From Arcobacter sp. EP1 (lineage in GTDB: Bacteria; Campylobacterota; Campylobacteria; Campylobacterales; Arcobacteraceae), in the NCBI GenBank assembly GCA_001655195.1, contig LPNY01000042.1, positions 241,909 through 305,908 of the forward strand: a stretch of DNA of 64,000 nucleotides. The letters are read 5' to 3'. The notes under the pieces are model-generated. The model had not been told where the DNA came from, searched no databases, and saw only the letters and a list, made by a program, of their open reading frames with translations. Positions 1 through 7,608 of the stretch are shown one piece after another (positions within the stretch are counted from its first letter, which is position 1; each line of letters opens with the position of its first letter). A program made the translations under genes and the position numbers.

Positions 1-186
1 AGTTTTTCCCGTTTGTTTATGAAACTCTTGGATAATTTCTTGGGTGAGTTCCAGTGTATAATCATCTTTATCAAAAACTCCAGAGGTTCTGGTTTGGATA
101 TCTTCTGGTTTTTCATCACCTCCATGGGGAGCACTTAAGATAATAGGAAGGTCACCCTCATAGTATTGAATGTAGTGGTTAGTCAT
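1..186 (-). CDS. N-formylglutamate amidohydrolase-family protein, N-terminal part (cut by window edge)
   Basis: The minus strand reads from an ATG at 186 through 62 codons without a stop to the window edge, so only the N-terminus is visible. It opens MTNHYIQYYEGDLP and then has SAPHGG at residues 18-23. A Ser/Pro-His-Gly-Gly motif near the N-terminus is typical of the N-formylglutamate amidohydrolase (HutG-like) fold, whose zinc-dependent members cleave N-formyl amino acids. The substrate cannot be told from this fragment. Its start overlaps the 3' end of the upstream methyltransferase gene by 8 bases, which suggests translational coupling in one minus-strand transcript. The family call is moderately secure and the function is open. 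Confidence 0.6.
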   Translation of the reverse strand, partial: MTNHYIQYYEGDLPIILSAPHGGDEKPEDIQTRTSGVFDKDDYTLELTQEIIQEFHKQTGKT

Positions 187-919
187 TGGTTGAATCATAT
201 AGTGCTTTTGCCTTTCTATTTCGTTCTTGTTTGAGCTTCATATCGATGTATTTTGCGTCAATGTTTTGTTTGTTCTTAAATCCTAAGGTCTGTTTCTTTT
301 TGATAGGTTTAATCTCATAAATCTCAAAACCTGCTTCCCACATGGAAAGACGAATTGGTGTTGAAACTGAATAGGTTGTAATAATCGCATTGTCATTACA
401 AGCAGTATAAATATCACTAAAATACTCCACGGTCCAAAGTTCACTGTTTACTTCACTGGAAAAGGCATCTTGATAAACAACATCAATATTTTTTAATGAT
501 TTAATATAACTTCTCGCATCACCAATATGCAGGGATATTTTTAAGTGTTCATTTTCGTAGTAGTGTTGAGTACTTAAGCTTTTGATGATAGGTTTGAGAT
601 TATCAAATTCATTTGGGTATTCAAAGTTGATTAATGAATCAATTAACGCTTTATCTAATTCAGGTGAAAAAATTTCAAGCTCTACTTGGAGTCTCTCTTT
701 TTGGCAGTAATAAAGGGTGCTAAGGGTGTTGTAACCTAGTCCAAAACAGATATCTAAGATACGTAATTTTTTTGTCTTTCTATGAAAGTTAAATGCTGGG
801 ATAACATGTTTTGTGAGGGATTCTTGTATGGCTCCCGTTTTAATATCGTGAAAGTTTTGATTGTACTTTACTGAATAAAGGGTATTAGAACCATCACTTG
901 TGGTAACAAGAGTGTCCAT
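179..919 (-). CDS. mnmD: MnmD/MnmC2-type tRNA (5-aminomethyl-2-thiouridine) methyltransferase
   Basis: A 246-residue SAM-dependent methyltransferase of the DUF752/Methyltransf_30 type, corresponding to the methyltransferase half of E. coli MnmC. That domain finishes mnm5(s2)U at the wobble position of tRNAs. Visible hallmarks are the family N-terminal stretch around DGSNTLYSVKYNQ (residues 9-21), the SAM-binding strand and loop ILDICFGLGYNTL (54-66), and DAFSS followed by ELWT (151-163), matching the D-A-F-[SA]-P-x(3)-PELWT region of MnmC. No FAD-dependent oxidase domain is fused, so this is the stand-alone form. It lies 2 bases downstream of the next methyltransferase-like gene and overlaps the amidohydrolase gene by 8 bases. 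Confidence 0.8.
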   Translation of the reverse strand: MDTLVTTSDGSNTLYSVKYNQNFHDIKTGAIQESLTKHVIPAFNFHRKTKKLRILDICFGLGYNTLSTLYYCQKERLQVELEIFSPELDKALIDSLINFEYPNEFDNLKPIIKSLSTQHYYENEHLKISLHIGDARSYIKSLKNIDVVYQDAFSSEVNSELWTVEYFSDIYTACNDNAIITTYSVSTPIRLSMWEAGFEIYEIKPIKKKQTLGFKNKQNIDAKYIDMKLKQERNRKAKALYDSTND

Positions 920-921
920 AT

Positions 922-1365
922 TTATAGCCCACTACCCCACATATGCAGTTTTTTTGCCGTGATGATAACATACTCATCAAAGAGGTCAATATGATTGATA
1001 GCAACAAAAGAGGTTTTATCCAGTAAACTTTTGATTTCATCCACATTATTATGTGAAATTTTTTCTAAGATAATAATATTTGCTGAGTTTTCAAGTGCTT
1101 TATACATCATTTTTATGATTTTACCTTTATTTGGGCAGTGTGATAGAATATCACTAAGAATAATATATTCAAATTCTCGTGCTGTTCCGCTAAGTTTTGC
1201 ACTTGCTTCATTACTAAATTGGCGTGCATCTAACTCCCCATGTAAATCAGCCACTACCTCTTCAATAACAGGATTTAAAAAGTTAATCCCGTTATTAATA
1301 TGAAGAATCTTAATATTTTCAAAAGGTTGAAATAAACCTTTAAAAAGAGTAAGTTCTTTTTGCAC
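922..1365 (-). CDS. Small methyltransferase-like protein of unknown function
   Basis: A 147-residue protein not recognised as a named family. Residues 18-25 (IKILHINN) could be a degenerate first Rossmann strand. The segments EYIILSDILSH (about 66-76), LENSANIIILEK (about 91-102) and a C-terminal VIITAKK resemble strands 4, 5 and 7 of a class I SAM methyltransferase, but a clear GxGxG loop is missing. It may be a shortened or non-catalytic relative. It sits directly between luxS (its stop adjoins luxS without a gap) and mnmD (2-base gap), so all three are probably cotranscribed. A role linked to SAM or homocysteine recycling is inference from position only. Confidence 0.55.
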   Translation of the reverse strand: MQKELTLFKGLFQPFENIKILHINNGINFLNPVIEEVVADLHGELDARQFSNEASAKLSGTAREFEYIILSDILSHCPNKGKIIKMMYKALENSANIIILEKISHNNVDEIKSLLDKTSFVAINHIDLFDEYVIITAKKLHMWGSGL

Positions 1366-1881
1366 TTAGATTCCTAATTTTTTCATTTTCTTTTCAGATA
1401 AGAAAAGTTCTTTATTACTCATAACACCAATCTCTTGTTTGAGCATATCTTTTGCAATTTTTTTAGCATTTTTTAGTGAGTGCATTTTAAATGTACCACA
1501 TTGGTAAACATTTAGTTCTGGAATATCACCTTCACTTTTTACTTCTAAAATATCTTTGAACGCTTTTTTCATAGCTTTGGCAACTTTTTTCTCACTAGGT
1601 TTTCCTAAAACGCTCATGTAAAAACCAGTTCGACATCCCATTGGAGAACAGTCAATAATCTCAACATCTTTAGAGTTTAAATGGGCTCTAATGAATCCAG
1701 CAAAAAGATGCTCTAATGTATGAATCCCTTTTCCATCCATTTTATCAACATTTGGTTGGTAAAATCGTAAATCAAAAACAGTGATAATATCTCCACTTGG
1801 AGAGGTCATCGTTTTTGCAACACGAACTGCAGGTGCATTCATCTTAGTATGGTCGACACAAAAAGAGTCTAATAATGGCAT
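1366..1881 (-). CDS. luxS: S-ribosylhomocysteine lyase LuxS
   Basis: LuxS cleaves S-ribosylhomocysteine to homocysteine and the autoinducer-2 precursor DPD in the activated methyl cycle. The 171-residue length is usual for the family. The Fe/Zn site is intact: HTLEH at residues 54-58 gives His54, Glu57 and His58, and the third metal ligand is Cys128 in YQCGT. The catalytic Cys83 lies in MGCRTG. The AAGGA ribosome-binding site lies just upstream of the ATG. It heads a tight minus-strand run with the two methyltransferase-like genes, a sensible neighbourhood because methyltransferases produce the S-adenosylhomocysteine that feeds this pathway. Confidence 0.97.
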   Translation of the reverse strand: MPLLDSFCVDHTKMNAPAVRVAKTMTSPSGDIITVFDLRFYQPNVDKMDGKGIHTLEHLFAGFIRAHLNSKDVEIIDCSPMGCRTGFYMSVLGKPSEKKVAKAMKKAFKDILEVKSEGDIPELNVYQCGTFKMHSLKNAKKIAKDMLKQEIGVMSNKELFLSEKKMKKLGI

Positions 1882-1950
1882 TGTATAATCCTTTTTTAAT
1901 TTGCTTAGGATTTTATCCTAATTTTTTTGAATAGGGCTTTAGTTTTTAAA

Positions 1951-2238
1951 CTAGCCTAAAATTTCCATATCATCTTTAAATTTTTCAGCACAAAATGGCT
2001 CGAAATTCTCTTTGTAGTGTTTATAATGAGCGGTTTTACCGTGTGCATCTAGATAATCTTGGTTTTCCCATGTCTCTACAACTACAAACTCGGTAGGTTT
2101 ATTTGGAAGTTGATAAATATTATATAAAGTACATCCAGGTTCTGCCCGTGATGGTTCAATCATTGTAATGAGTAACTCTTTTAATTCATTGATAGACTCA
2201 TCTTTTGCAATAAATACTACTTTTTTGGTAATTTCCAT
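1951..2238 (-). CDS. Antibiotic-biosynthesis-monooxygenase (ABM) fold protein, putative quinol monooxygenase
   Basis: A 95-residue single-domain ABM (YgiN-like) protein. The fold is recognisable from the N-terminal strand KKVVFIAKDES, the helix INELKELLITMIEPSRAEPGCTLY (about 17-40), the strand EFVVVETWEN (about 50-59) and the helix LDAHGKTAHYKHYKENF (about 63-79). Members oxidise quinols or handle other small aromatic molecules without a cofactor. The substrate here is unknown. It has its own promoter region, divergent from the histidine kinase gene at 2332, and is separated from luxS by 69 bases. Confidence 0.8.
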   Translation of the reverse strand: MEITKKVVFIAKDESINELKELLITMIEPSRAEPGCTLYNIYQLPNKPTEFVVVETWENQDYLDAHGKTAHYKHYKENFEPFCAEKFKDDMEILG

Positions 2239-2295
2239 AAAATGTCCTTAGGTTTAAGTAACTGAGATTTTATCTAAATTTGATTAAAGTGGCGA

Positions 2296-2331
2296 TTATG
2301 AACTATTATCATTTTTTGATATAATTGCATA
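2296..2331 (+). promoter_or_regulatory. Sigma70-type promoter, possibly giving a leaderless transcript
   Basis: TATAAT lies at 2320-2325 within TTTTTTGATATAATTG, a good match to the T-rich extended -10 pattern of Campylobacterota. A weak -35-like TTATGA is at 2296-2301. The start codon of the kinase gene is at 2332, only six bases past the -10 box, and no ribosome-binding site can be seen. Transcription would therefore begin at or next to the ATG. Confidence 0.55.
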
Positions 2332-4104
2332 ATGAAATTGAATACAGATGATTTTAATATTTTTTCTCTTCACAACCGTTATATTCCTGCCATATTAATT
2401 ATTGCAGTTTTTTCTTTTTTTGGTTATTTAAATGTAAAAGAGATTATGGTATCCATTAAAAATGATGGTTCTATCATTAATATGAGCGGAAAACAAAGAA
2501 TGTTATCCCAAAAACTCGTTTTATTGTCCCAAAACTATTTTTATAATCCAACGAAGAAAAATAAAGATGAGTTGTTAGAAAATATTGAAAAAATAGAATC
2601 CTTTCATAATATTCTAATGAAAGAGATCCCCACAGAAAAACTTCGACAAACCTATGCTTCTTTAGACCATGAATTAGTTGTTTTTATCTCGTTAATCAAA
2701 GATGTGTATAGTTCCGGAGATAATAATATTTTAGAGAGCTTACATGATAAATCTAAAGAGCTGTTAGCATTATTTGATGATGCAGTAGTAGAGTACAAAA
2801 AAGTTAACGACTTAAAACTAGAGCGCCTAGAAGAGAATCAAAAGTATATTTTTATAACTATCCTAGTTCTGTTAATCTTAGAGGCTATTCTTATTTTTTA
2901 TCCAGCAAGTAGACGTATAAAACAAGATACCGAAGACCTTGAAAATGCAATTCAATATAAAACAAAAGAGTTACAAAAGTCCATTGATATTATTAGTAAT
3001 CATGTTATTTACTCTCGAACGAATTTAAATGGTGTTATTACTTACGCCAGTAGGGCCTTTAGTGAAGTTTCAGGTTTTACCAATGAAGAGTTAGTCGGTA
3101 AGCCTCATAACATAGTACGCCATCCTGATATGCCAAAAAGTGCATTTAAAGATATGTGGAACACGATAAAATCAGGAAAACATTGGCGAGGTGAAGTTAA
3201 AAATAGGAAAAAAGATGGCGGCTTTTATTGGGTTGATGCATTTATTACCCCTGAGTATGATAACCGAGGAAACCTTATCGGTTATGCAGGAGTTAGACAT
3301 AATATCACTTCAAAAAAAGCAATTGAGTCTCTCAACCTTGATTTGAAGAAAAAAGTTAAAGATGAGGTTGAAAAAAACCGAGCCAAAGATGAAAAACTTC
3401 ATGAACAAACCAAAATGATACAAATGAGTGAACTTCTTGGAAATATTGCTCACCATTGGCGTCAACCGTTAAGTGCTATTTCAACAGCATCAAGTGGCCT
3501 AATATTAAAAAAAGAGGTGGGTATATTAAATGATGATGAATACATTGATACTCTGAAAAAAATCATGGTTATTACCAAAGATTTATCTCGAACCATTGAT
3601 GAGTTTACTGGGTTTGTAAATATTGATAAGCGACCAATCTCTTTTGAGCTGCAAAACCGTATGGAAGATACGCTAAGTCTTATCTCAAATACTTTAGATA
3701 ATCATAATATTACTATCGTTACTGATTACGAAAAAGAGCCTTTACTTATCTTTGGAGTGCCTTCATTACTTTCTCAAGCTATTTTAAATATTTTGACTAA
3801 CGCCAAAGATGTTATTTTAGAAAAACATATTGAGTCACCAAAAATTTCCATAAAAATAAAAAAAGATGTTAACTTGGCATTTCTTACCATCGAAGATAAT
3901 GCAGGTGGTATCGATGATACTATTATTAATAAAATTTTTGAGCCTTACTTTACAACTAAACATCAAAGTCAAGGTACAGGAATGGGGTTACATTACACTT
4001 ATAAACTTATTACCCAAGAGTTTCACGGGGAATTAGTTGTAGAAAATACATTACAAGGTGCGAAGTTTAGTATTCATATCCCCCTTAGGAGTATAGATGC
4101 TTAG
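2332..4104 (+). CDS. Membrane PAS sensor histidine kinase with PilJ-type N-terminal sensor domain
   Basis: A 590-residue inner-membrane kinase. A TM helix (about 16-35) precedes a periplasmic four-helix domain that opens with NMSGKQRMLSQKLVLLSQ (about 50-67), the signature of the type IV pili methyl-accepting transducer N-terminal (PilJ/NarX-like) domain. A second TM is at about 172-191. It is followed by a PAS domain with PAC (about 225-335; NGVITYASRAFSEVSGF), a coiled linker and an H-box AHHWRQPLSAIS with the phosphoacceptor at His374 or His375. The ATPase domain has the N box near NILTNAKDV, DNAGGI and GTGMGLHYTYKLI. It overlaps the LysE gene by 8 bases. No response regulator is adjacent, so the partner is unknown. 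Related PilJ-type domains include the nitrate sensor NarX. Confidence 0.88.
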   Translation: MKLNTDDFNIFSLHNRYIPAILIIAVFSFFGYLNVKEIMVSIKNDGSIINMSGKQRMLSQKLVLLSQNYFYNPTKKNKDELLENIEKIESFHNILMKEIPTEKLRQTYASLDHELVVFISLIKDVYSSGDNNILESLHDKSKELLALFDDAVVEYKKVNDLKLERLEENQKYIFITILVLLILEAILIFYPASRRIKQDTEDLENAIQYKTKELQKSIDIISNHVIYSRTNLNGVITYASRAFSEVSGFTNEELVGKPHNIVRHPDMPKSAFKDMWNTIKSGKHWRGEVKNRKKDGGFYWVDAFITPEYDNRGNLIGYAGVRHNITSKKAIESLNLDLKKKVKDEVEKNRAKDEKLHEQTKMIQMSELLGNIAHHWRQPLSAISTASSGLILKKEVGILNDDEYIDTLKKIMVITKDLSRTIDEFTGFVNIDKRPISFELQNRMEDTLSLISNTLDNHNITIVTDYEKEPLLIFGVPSLLSQAILNILTNAKDVILEKHIESPKISIKIKKDVNLAFLTIEDNAGGIDDTIINKIFEPYFTTKHQSQGTGMGLHYTYKLITQEFHGELVVENTLQGAKFSIHIPLRSIDA

Positions 4105-4711
4105 TTTTGATTTTTTAATGACAAGTTTAATCTTGGTACTTATTCCAGGAACAGGTGTTATTTATACGGTTTCAATTGGTTTATTTGTTGGTAAAAAACA
4201 AAGCGTTGCAGCTGCTATTGGTTGCACTTTTGGGATTGTTCCTCATTTATTAGCAACTATTTTTGGATTAGCGACTATTTTACATACGAGTGCTGTTGCT
4301 TTTCAAGTTGTAAAATTTTTAGGAGTAGCCTATTTGCTCTATTTAGCTTGGGGTATGTATAAAGCAGGAGGAAGTTTATCTATATCCAACGAGAATCAAA
4401 GTGAAAGCTTATTCTCTATATCAATTCGTGCAGTTTTAATAAATATTTTAAACCCAAAACTCTCTATTTTCTTTTTAACTTTTTTGCCACAATTTATTGA
4501 ACCTACCTCAAAAACGGTATTGACGGATATGATATATCTTAGTGTTATTTTTATGGTAATGACATTTGTGGTTTTTGCTTGTTATGGAGTATTTGCCAAT
4601 AAAGCACGCATATTTATTACTGGTTCTCCCAAAATTATGGAACGTATTCAAAAAACTTTTGCAACTTTTTTTGTACTTTTTAGTGCAAAGTTGGCTTTTG
4701 CTGAACGATAG
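4097..4711 (+). CDS. LysE/RhtB-family amino-acid exporter
   Basis: A 204-residue inner-membrane protein with about six hydrophobic segments and the family signature at its N-terminus (LILVLIPGTGVIYTVSIGLFVG, cf. the PGP motif of LysE/RhtB exporters). The segment VLINILNPKLSIFFLTFLPQFI (around 115-135) is also diagnostic. Family members export lysine, homoserine lactone, threonine or other small amino compounds; the cargo here cannot be predicted. Its start overlaps the end of the upstream histidine kinase gene by 8 bases, so the two are translationally coupled. A short hairpin with a T tract follows the stop. Confidence 0.88.
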   Translation: MLSFDFLMTSLILVLIPGTGVIYTVSIGLFVGKKQSVAAAIGCTFGIVPHLLATIFGLATILHTSAVAFQVVKFLGVAYLLYLAWGMYKAGGSLSISNENQSESLFSISIRAVLINILNPKLSIFFLTFLPQFIEPTSKTVLTDMIYLSVIFMVMTFVVFACYGVFANKARIFITGSPKIMERIQKTFATFFVLFSAKLAFAER

Positions 4712-4713
4712 TG

Positions 4714-4734
4714 AATCTATTATTTAGATTTTTT
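4714..4734 (+). terminator. Rho-independent terminator after the LysE gene
   Basis: A 6-bp stem AATCTA/TAGATT with a 5-nt loop, followed by a run of T, begins three bases after the lysE-type stop codon. The stem is weak and A/T rich but well placed. Confidence 0.5.
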
Positions 4735-4859
4735 AATTACTTTAAATAAAACAGTATTTATGTGGCATTATAATGTTAGTATGCATAATTAAAAACGATC
4801 TAGATTAGACTAAGATAGAGTCTATTGTAACGTGGGTAAATTGTTGAAAGGAAAATAAT

Positions 4860-5276
4860 ATGACGTCTATGATCAAATGGAATGATGAAAAAATGTCTAT
4901 TGGAATTGCATCAATTGACGCAGAACATAAAAAATTACTTGACTTAATCAACAAGATCATTGAATCAATAGAACACAATCATCAAATGAATGATATTGAT
5001 AAATTTATTGAAGCAGTGTTTGATTATGTGGAGTATCATTTTAAAAACGAAGAACAACTCTTTGTAAAATATAATATAAGTGAAAGTGCGGTGCTAAAAC
5101 ATCAAGAAGACCATCAAGAGTTTAAAAATATGGCTAACTCTTTGTATTATGATATCAAAGAGAATAAAAATGCAAAAAGTGAACATGGTATTGAACTTGT
5201 GACAAAACTCTATAACTTTTTAATAAATTGGCTATTACATCATATTGTAGTGGAAGATAAAAAAATCTTTTGTTAA
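4860..5276 (+). CDS. Bacteriohemerythrin
   Basis: A 138-residue four-helix-bundle O2-binding protein. All expected diiron ligands are visible: His23 in DAEHKK, His60 and Glu64 in HFKNEE, His81 and His85 in HQEDHQEF, and His118 with Asp123 in HHIVVED. Bacteriohemerythrins bind or deliver oxygen, and in motile microaerophiles they are often linked to aerotaxis or to protection of iron-sulphur enzymes. This gene stands alone between a terminator and a convergent lipoprotein gene. A GAAAGGAAA ribosome-binding site lies upstream. The single-domain form suggests a soluble carrier and not a chemoreceptor. Confidence 0.93.
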   Translation: MTSMIKWNDEKMSIGIASIDAEHKKLLDLINKIIESIEHNHQMNDIDKFIEAVFDYVEYHFKNEEQLFVKYNISESAVLKHQEDHQEFKNMANSLYYDIKENKNAKSEHGIELVTKLYNFLINWLLHHIVVEDKKIFC

Positions 5277-5329
5277 TATAGTTTCTATCAAATCCCCCTT
5301 TGCGTTGCTTAGACTCTATAAAGGAAGTC

Positions 5330-5869
5330 TTAAAATCCATAAGTAATAGAAAGTTTTCCATCTTCAAGGATAATATTTTTTACTCTGTTTCGATGAAAAG
5401 AATCATTGGGAATTGTATAAATTGGAAACTCTTCAAAGGCTTTGTTGACCATAGGATTCAGGGCTTTTAAAAAGGTGTTTGATAACTGTTTATTGAGTTT
5501 CATATTGGAAAAAGAGAGGGTGTGTATGGTTATCTCTTTTAGATAAATGGAACGATTTTTTGCATTAAATTTAGGAATACCAGAGAGAGCAAAACTTCCC
5601 TTTTGTTTGGGAGTAAAGAGTGTACTTAAATTCAAATCTACGGCGATATTCATACGTTTTGATGCTTTTTTCATGGTTATTTTAGGAGTATCAACAACGA
5701 GTTTTCCAAAAATGAAATCCTCCTCTAAAGGAAAAGAACTTTGCAAAGAGTCATTGAGTTCTGCTTCACTTAATGAAAATACAAAACTGGGGGTATTTGT
5801 TTTATTGGCACAGCCTACGAAAAAAAATGTTATTAGAAGTATTAAAAAATAGCGTAGATAAGTTTGCAT
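5330..5869 (-). CDS. DUF1439 (YceB-like) lipoprotein
   Basis: A 179-residue predicted lipoprotein. Residues 1-20 form a lipoprotein signal peptide with the lipobox ending FVGC, so Cys20 would be lipidated. The rest resembles the DUF1439 family of E. coli YceB: a SLSEAELNDSLQSSFP opening helix, a series of beta strands (FGKLVVDTPKITM, MNIAVDLNLST), and a C-terminal NPMVNKAFEEFPIYTI. The fold is related to tubular lipid-binding proteins, but no function is established. It lies convergent to the hemerythrin gene with a gap of about 50 bases. Confidence 0.75.
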   Translation of the reverse strand: MQTYLRYFLILLITFFFVGCANKTNTPSFVFSLSEAELNDSLQSSFPLEEDFIFGKLVVDTPKITMKKASKRMNIAVDLNLSTLFTPKQKGSFALSGIPKFNAKNRSIYLKEITIHTLSFSNMKLNKQLSNTFLKALNPMVNKAFEEFPIYTIPNDSFHRNRVKNIILEDGKLSITYGF

Positions 5870-5930
5870 GATAGATATCCTTTGTATGGGACAATTTTAT
5901 CATGATAAATATTACAAAAGCATATTGATT

Positions 5931-6821
5931 TTATGTAGTCGTTTCTGCGAGTTGATGTTTTCTATCATAGAATTTTAATAAAGCCCAAGCAATAATAATT
6001 GCAGCAATTGTACGCACAACAATAATCAATGTAATATTTGCGCCAAAAATAGCAAAAAGAAGGGTATCTTCAATAATCGCATGGCAAATGAGTAAAAATG
6101 TGGTCACATAAAAAAGGTCACTTCGACTCATGGATTTTGATTGTGCTTCTTGGATAAGAATACCAGCTCCATAAGTAATACCTAAAAATACTCCCACTCC
6201 CAATGAAAAACCTTTGCTCACATTTTTCTTTGAATTTTTGATAAAAGACAAGGATTTAATAAAATCCATAATAAAAATAAGCGCAGTAATTAAAAGTATA
6301 ATTTTGATAGTTAAGATAACTGCCTCACTAAGAGAGTTTTCAAGTAACATAAATATAGAGGCATGATTTTTTGCTTCAATGGTTTGATTAATAATAGTAT
6401 CGCTAAAAAATGAGTGGGGTAAAAGGGTTGTTAAATACCCTACTAATAATCCTGCAATAATACGTAATGTATAGGAATAAAAAAGTGAAAACCCCAGTTT
6501 TTTGACAATGGCACCTTCAACAATGAGTGAGTGACAAATACCTAAATAAACGGCCAATACCGTCCACTCTTTAGGAGTTAAATCAAGGGGTGCAGCAAAT
6601 GCAATTGCTGCGTATAAATTCAAAAACATCCCCGATATAATGGCTAAAGCACTTTCAATGGGTAAATCTAATAGGGCTGTTATAGGTTCAAATAAGAACG
6701 CTACATGGGAGAGTACATTATAATAAAACAGTACATCTGCTAAAATATAAATAGGAAGAATTAATTTAACAATAATCCATGCAGTCTTAAATGAAGTTTT
6801 TAGGGATGTTTTGTAATTCAT
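5931..6821 (-). CDS. Nucleoside-recognition (GATE) domain membrane protein
   Basis: A 296-residue polytopic inner-membrane protein with about eight hydrophobic segments. It has the two halves typical of nucleoside-recognition/GATE-domain proteins (related to SpmA/SpmB and FeoB membrane cores): N-terminal FKTAWIIVKLILPIYILADVL and a second copy near AVILTIKIILLITALIFI. The motif SGMFLNLYAAIAFAAP (about 64-79) followed by LGICHSLIVEGAIVKKLG fits this family. The transported or sensed ligand is unknown. It is flanked by the DUF1439 lipoprotein and glutathione peroxidase genes on the same strand, with no obvious functional link. Confidence 0.7.
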   Translation of the reverse strand: MNYKTSLKTSFKTAWIIVKLILPIYILADVLFYYNVLSHVAFLFEPITALLDLPIESALAIISGMFLNLYAAIAFAAPLDLTPKEWTVLAVYLGICHSLIVEGAIVKKLGFSLFYSYTLRIIAGLLVGYLTTLLPHSFFSDTIINQTIEAKNHASIFMLLENSLSEAVILTIKIILLITALIFIMDFIKSLSFIKNSKKNVSKGFSLGVGVFLGITYGAGILIQEAQSKSMSRSDLFYVTTFLLICHAIIEDTLLFAIFGANITLIIVVRTIAAIIIAWALLKFYDRKHQLAETTT

Positions 6822-6865
6822 TAGGGAAGTCTAACAAAAATAAATGAACTCAATGGGAACTTTTA

Positions 6866-7342
6866 TTAAAAAAGTTTTTCAATATTGTTTTTCAGTTCTT
6901 GTGGTTTTGTTACAGAGGCAAAACGTTCAACAACTTTTCCCTCCTTATTCACTAAAAACTTTGTAAAGTTCCATTTTATACTTTGTGTACCTAAAAATCC
7001 TGAAGCCTCTTTTTTTAGATATTTATAGAGAGGATGCGTATTTTCTCCATTGACTTCAATTTTACTAAACATATCAAAAGTTACACCGTAAGTGAGTGAA
7101 CAAAAGGATTCTATTTTTGCATTGTCTTCTGGTTCTTGATTTGAGAATTGGTTACAGGGAAAGCCTAAAACCATGAAATTTTGCTCTTTATAGGCTTTAT
7201 AAAGTTCTTCTAATCCCTCATATTGGGGAGTAAAACCACATTTACTAGCTACATTAACAATGAGCAAAACTTTACCTTTATAGTGATTCATAGAGATTTT
7301 CTTTCCATCTATGGTGATTACTTCAAAATCGTAAATAGTCAT
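6866..7342 (-). CDS. Glutathione peroxidase-family thiol peroxidase (Cys type)
   Basis: A 158-residue cytoplasmic peroxidase. The peroxidatic cysteine is Cys35 in NVASKCGFTPQ, in place of the selenocysteine of animal enzymes. The rest of the catalytic tetrad is visible as Gln69 (in CNQFSNQEP), Trp124 and Asn125 (in IKWNFTKF). Cys81 is at the usual position of the resolving cysteine in thioredoxin-dependent members, so reduction by thioredoxin is more likely than by glutathione. It would detoxify H2O2 or lipid hydroperoxides. The gene is monocistronic or follows its own promoter in the gap at 7343-7608. Confidence 0.93.
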   Translation of the reverse strand: MTIYDFEVITIDGKKISMNHYKGKVLLIVNVASKCGFTPQYEGLEELYKAYKEQNFMVLGFPCNQFSNQEPEDNAKIESFCSLTYGVTFDMFSKIEVNGENTHPLYKYLKKEASGFLGTQSIKWNFTKFLVNKEGKVVERFASVTKPQELKNNIEKLF

Positions 7343-7441
7343 GTAGGTTCCTTATAAGATGGCTAAAACTAATAATTACATTTCTTCTTTGAAGAAGTTA
7401 TAAAAATAGAAAGTTAATTAGAGGAGGTAATTTTTGGGCAA

Positions 7442-7472
7442 AAAAAAAGAGGCTTCGCGGACCTCTTTTTTT
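7442..7472 (-). terminator. Rho-independent terminator downstream of the SPOR/PagL-like gene
   Basis: An 11-bp stem (A-run plus GAGG pairing with CCTC plus T-run) closes a 9-nt loop, with homopolymer tracts on both sides. It lies in the 266-base gap between the PagL-like gene and gpx and could act in both directions. A second small inverted repeat, AAACG/CGTTT, is near 7490-7507. Confidence 0.7.
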
Positions 7473-7608
7473 GAAGAACAATGAAAATAAACGTTCGCAT
7501 TCGTTTACTATGAAAAAATTATAACAAGTAATGAACAATGAAAAACTAATAAAGGGTTAATCAAAAGTTAACGTTACGCATTTTTGATTAATTTAGCAGA
7601 AAAAAGAG

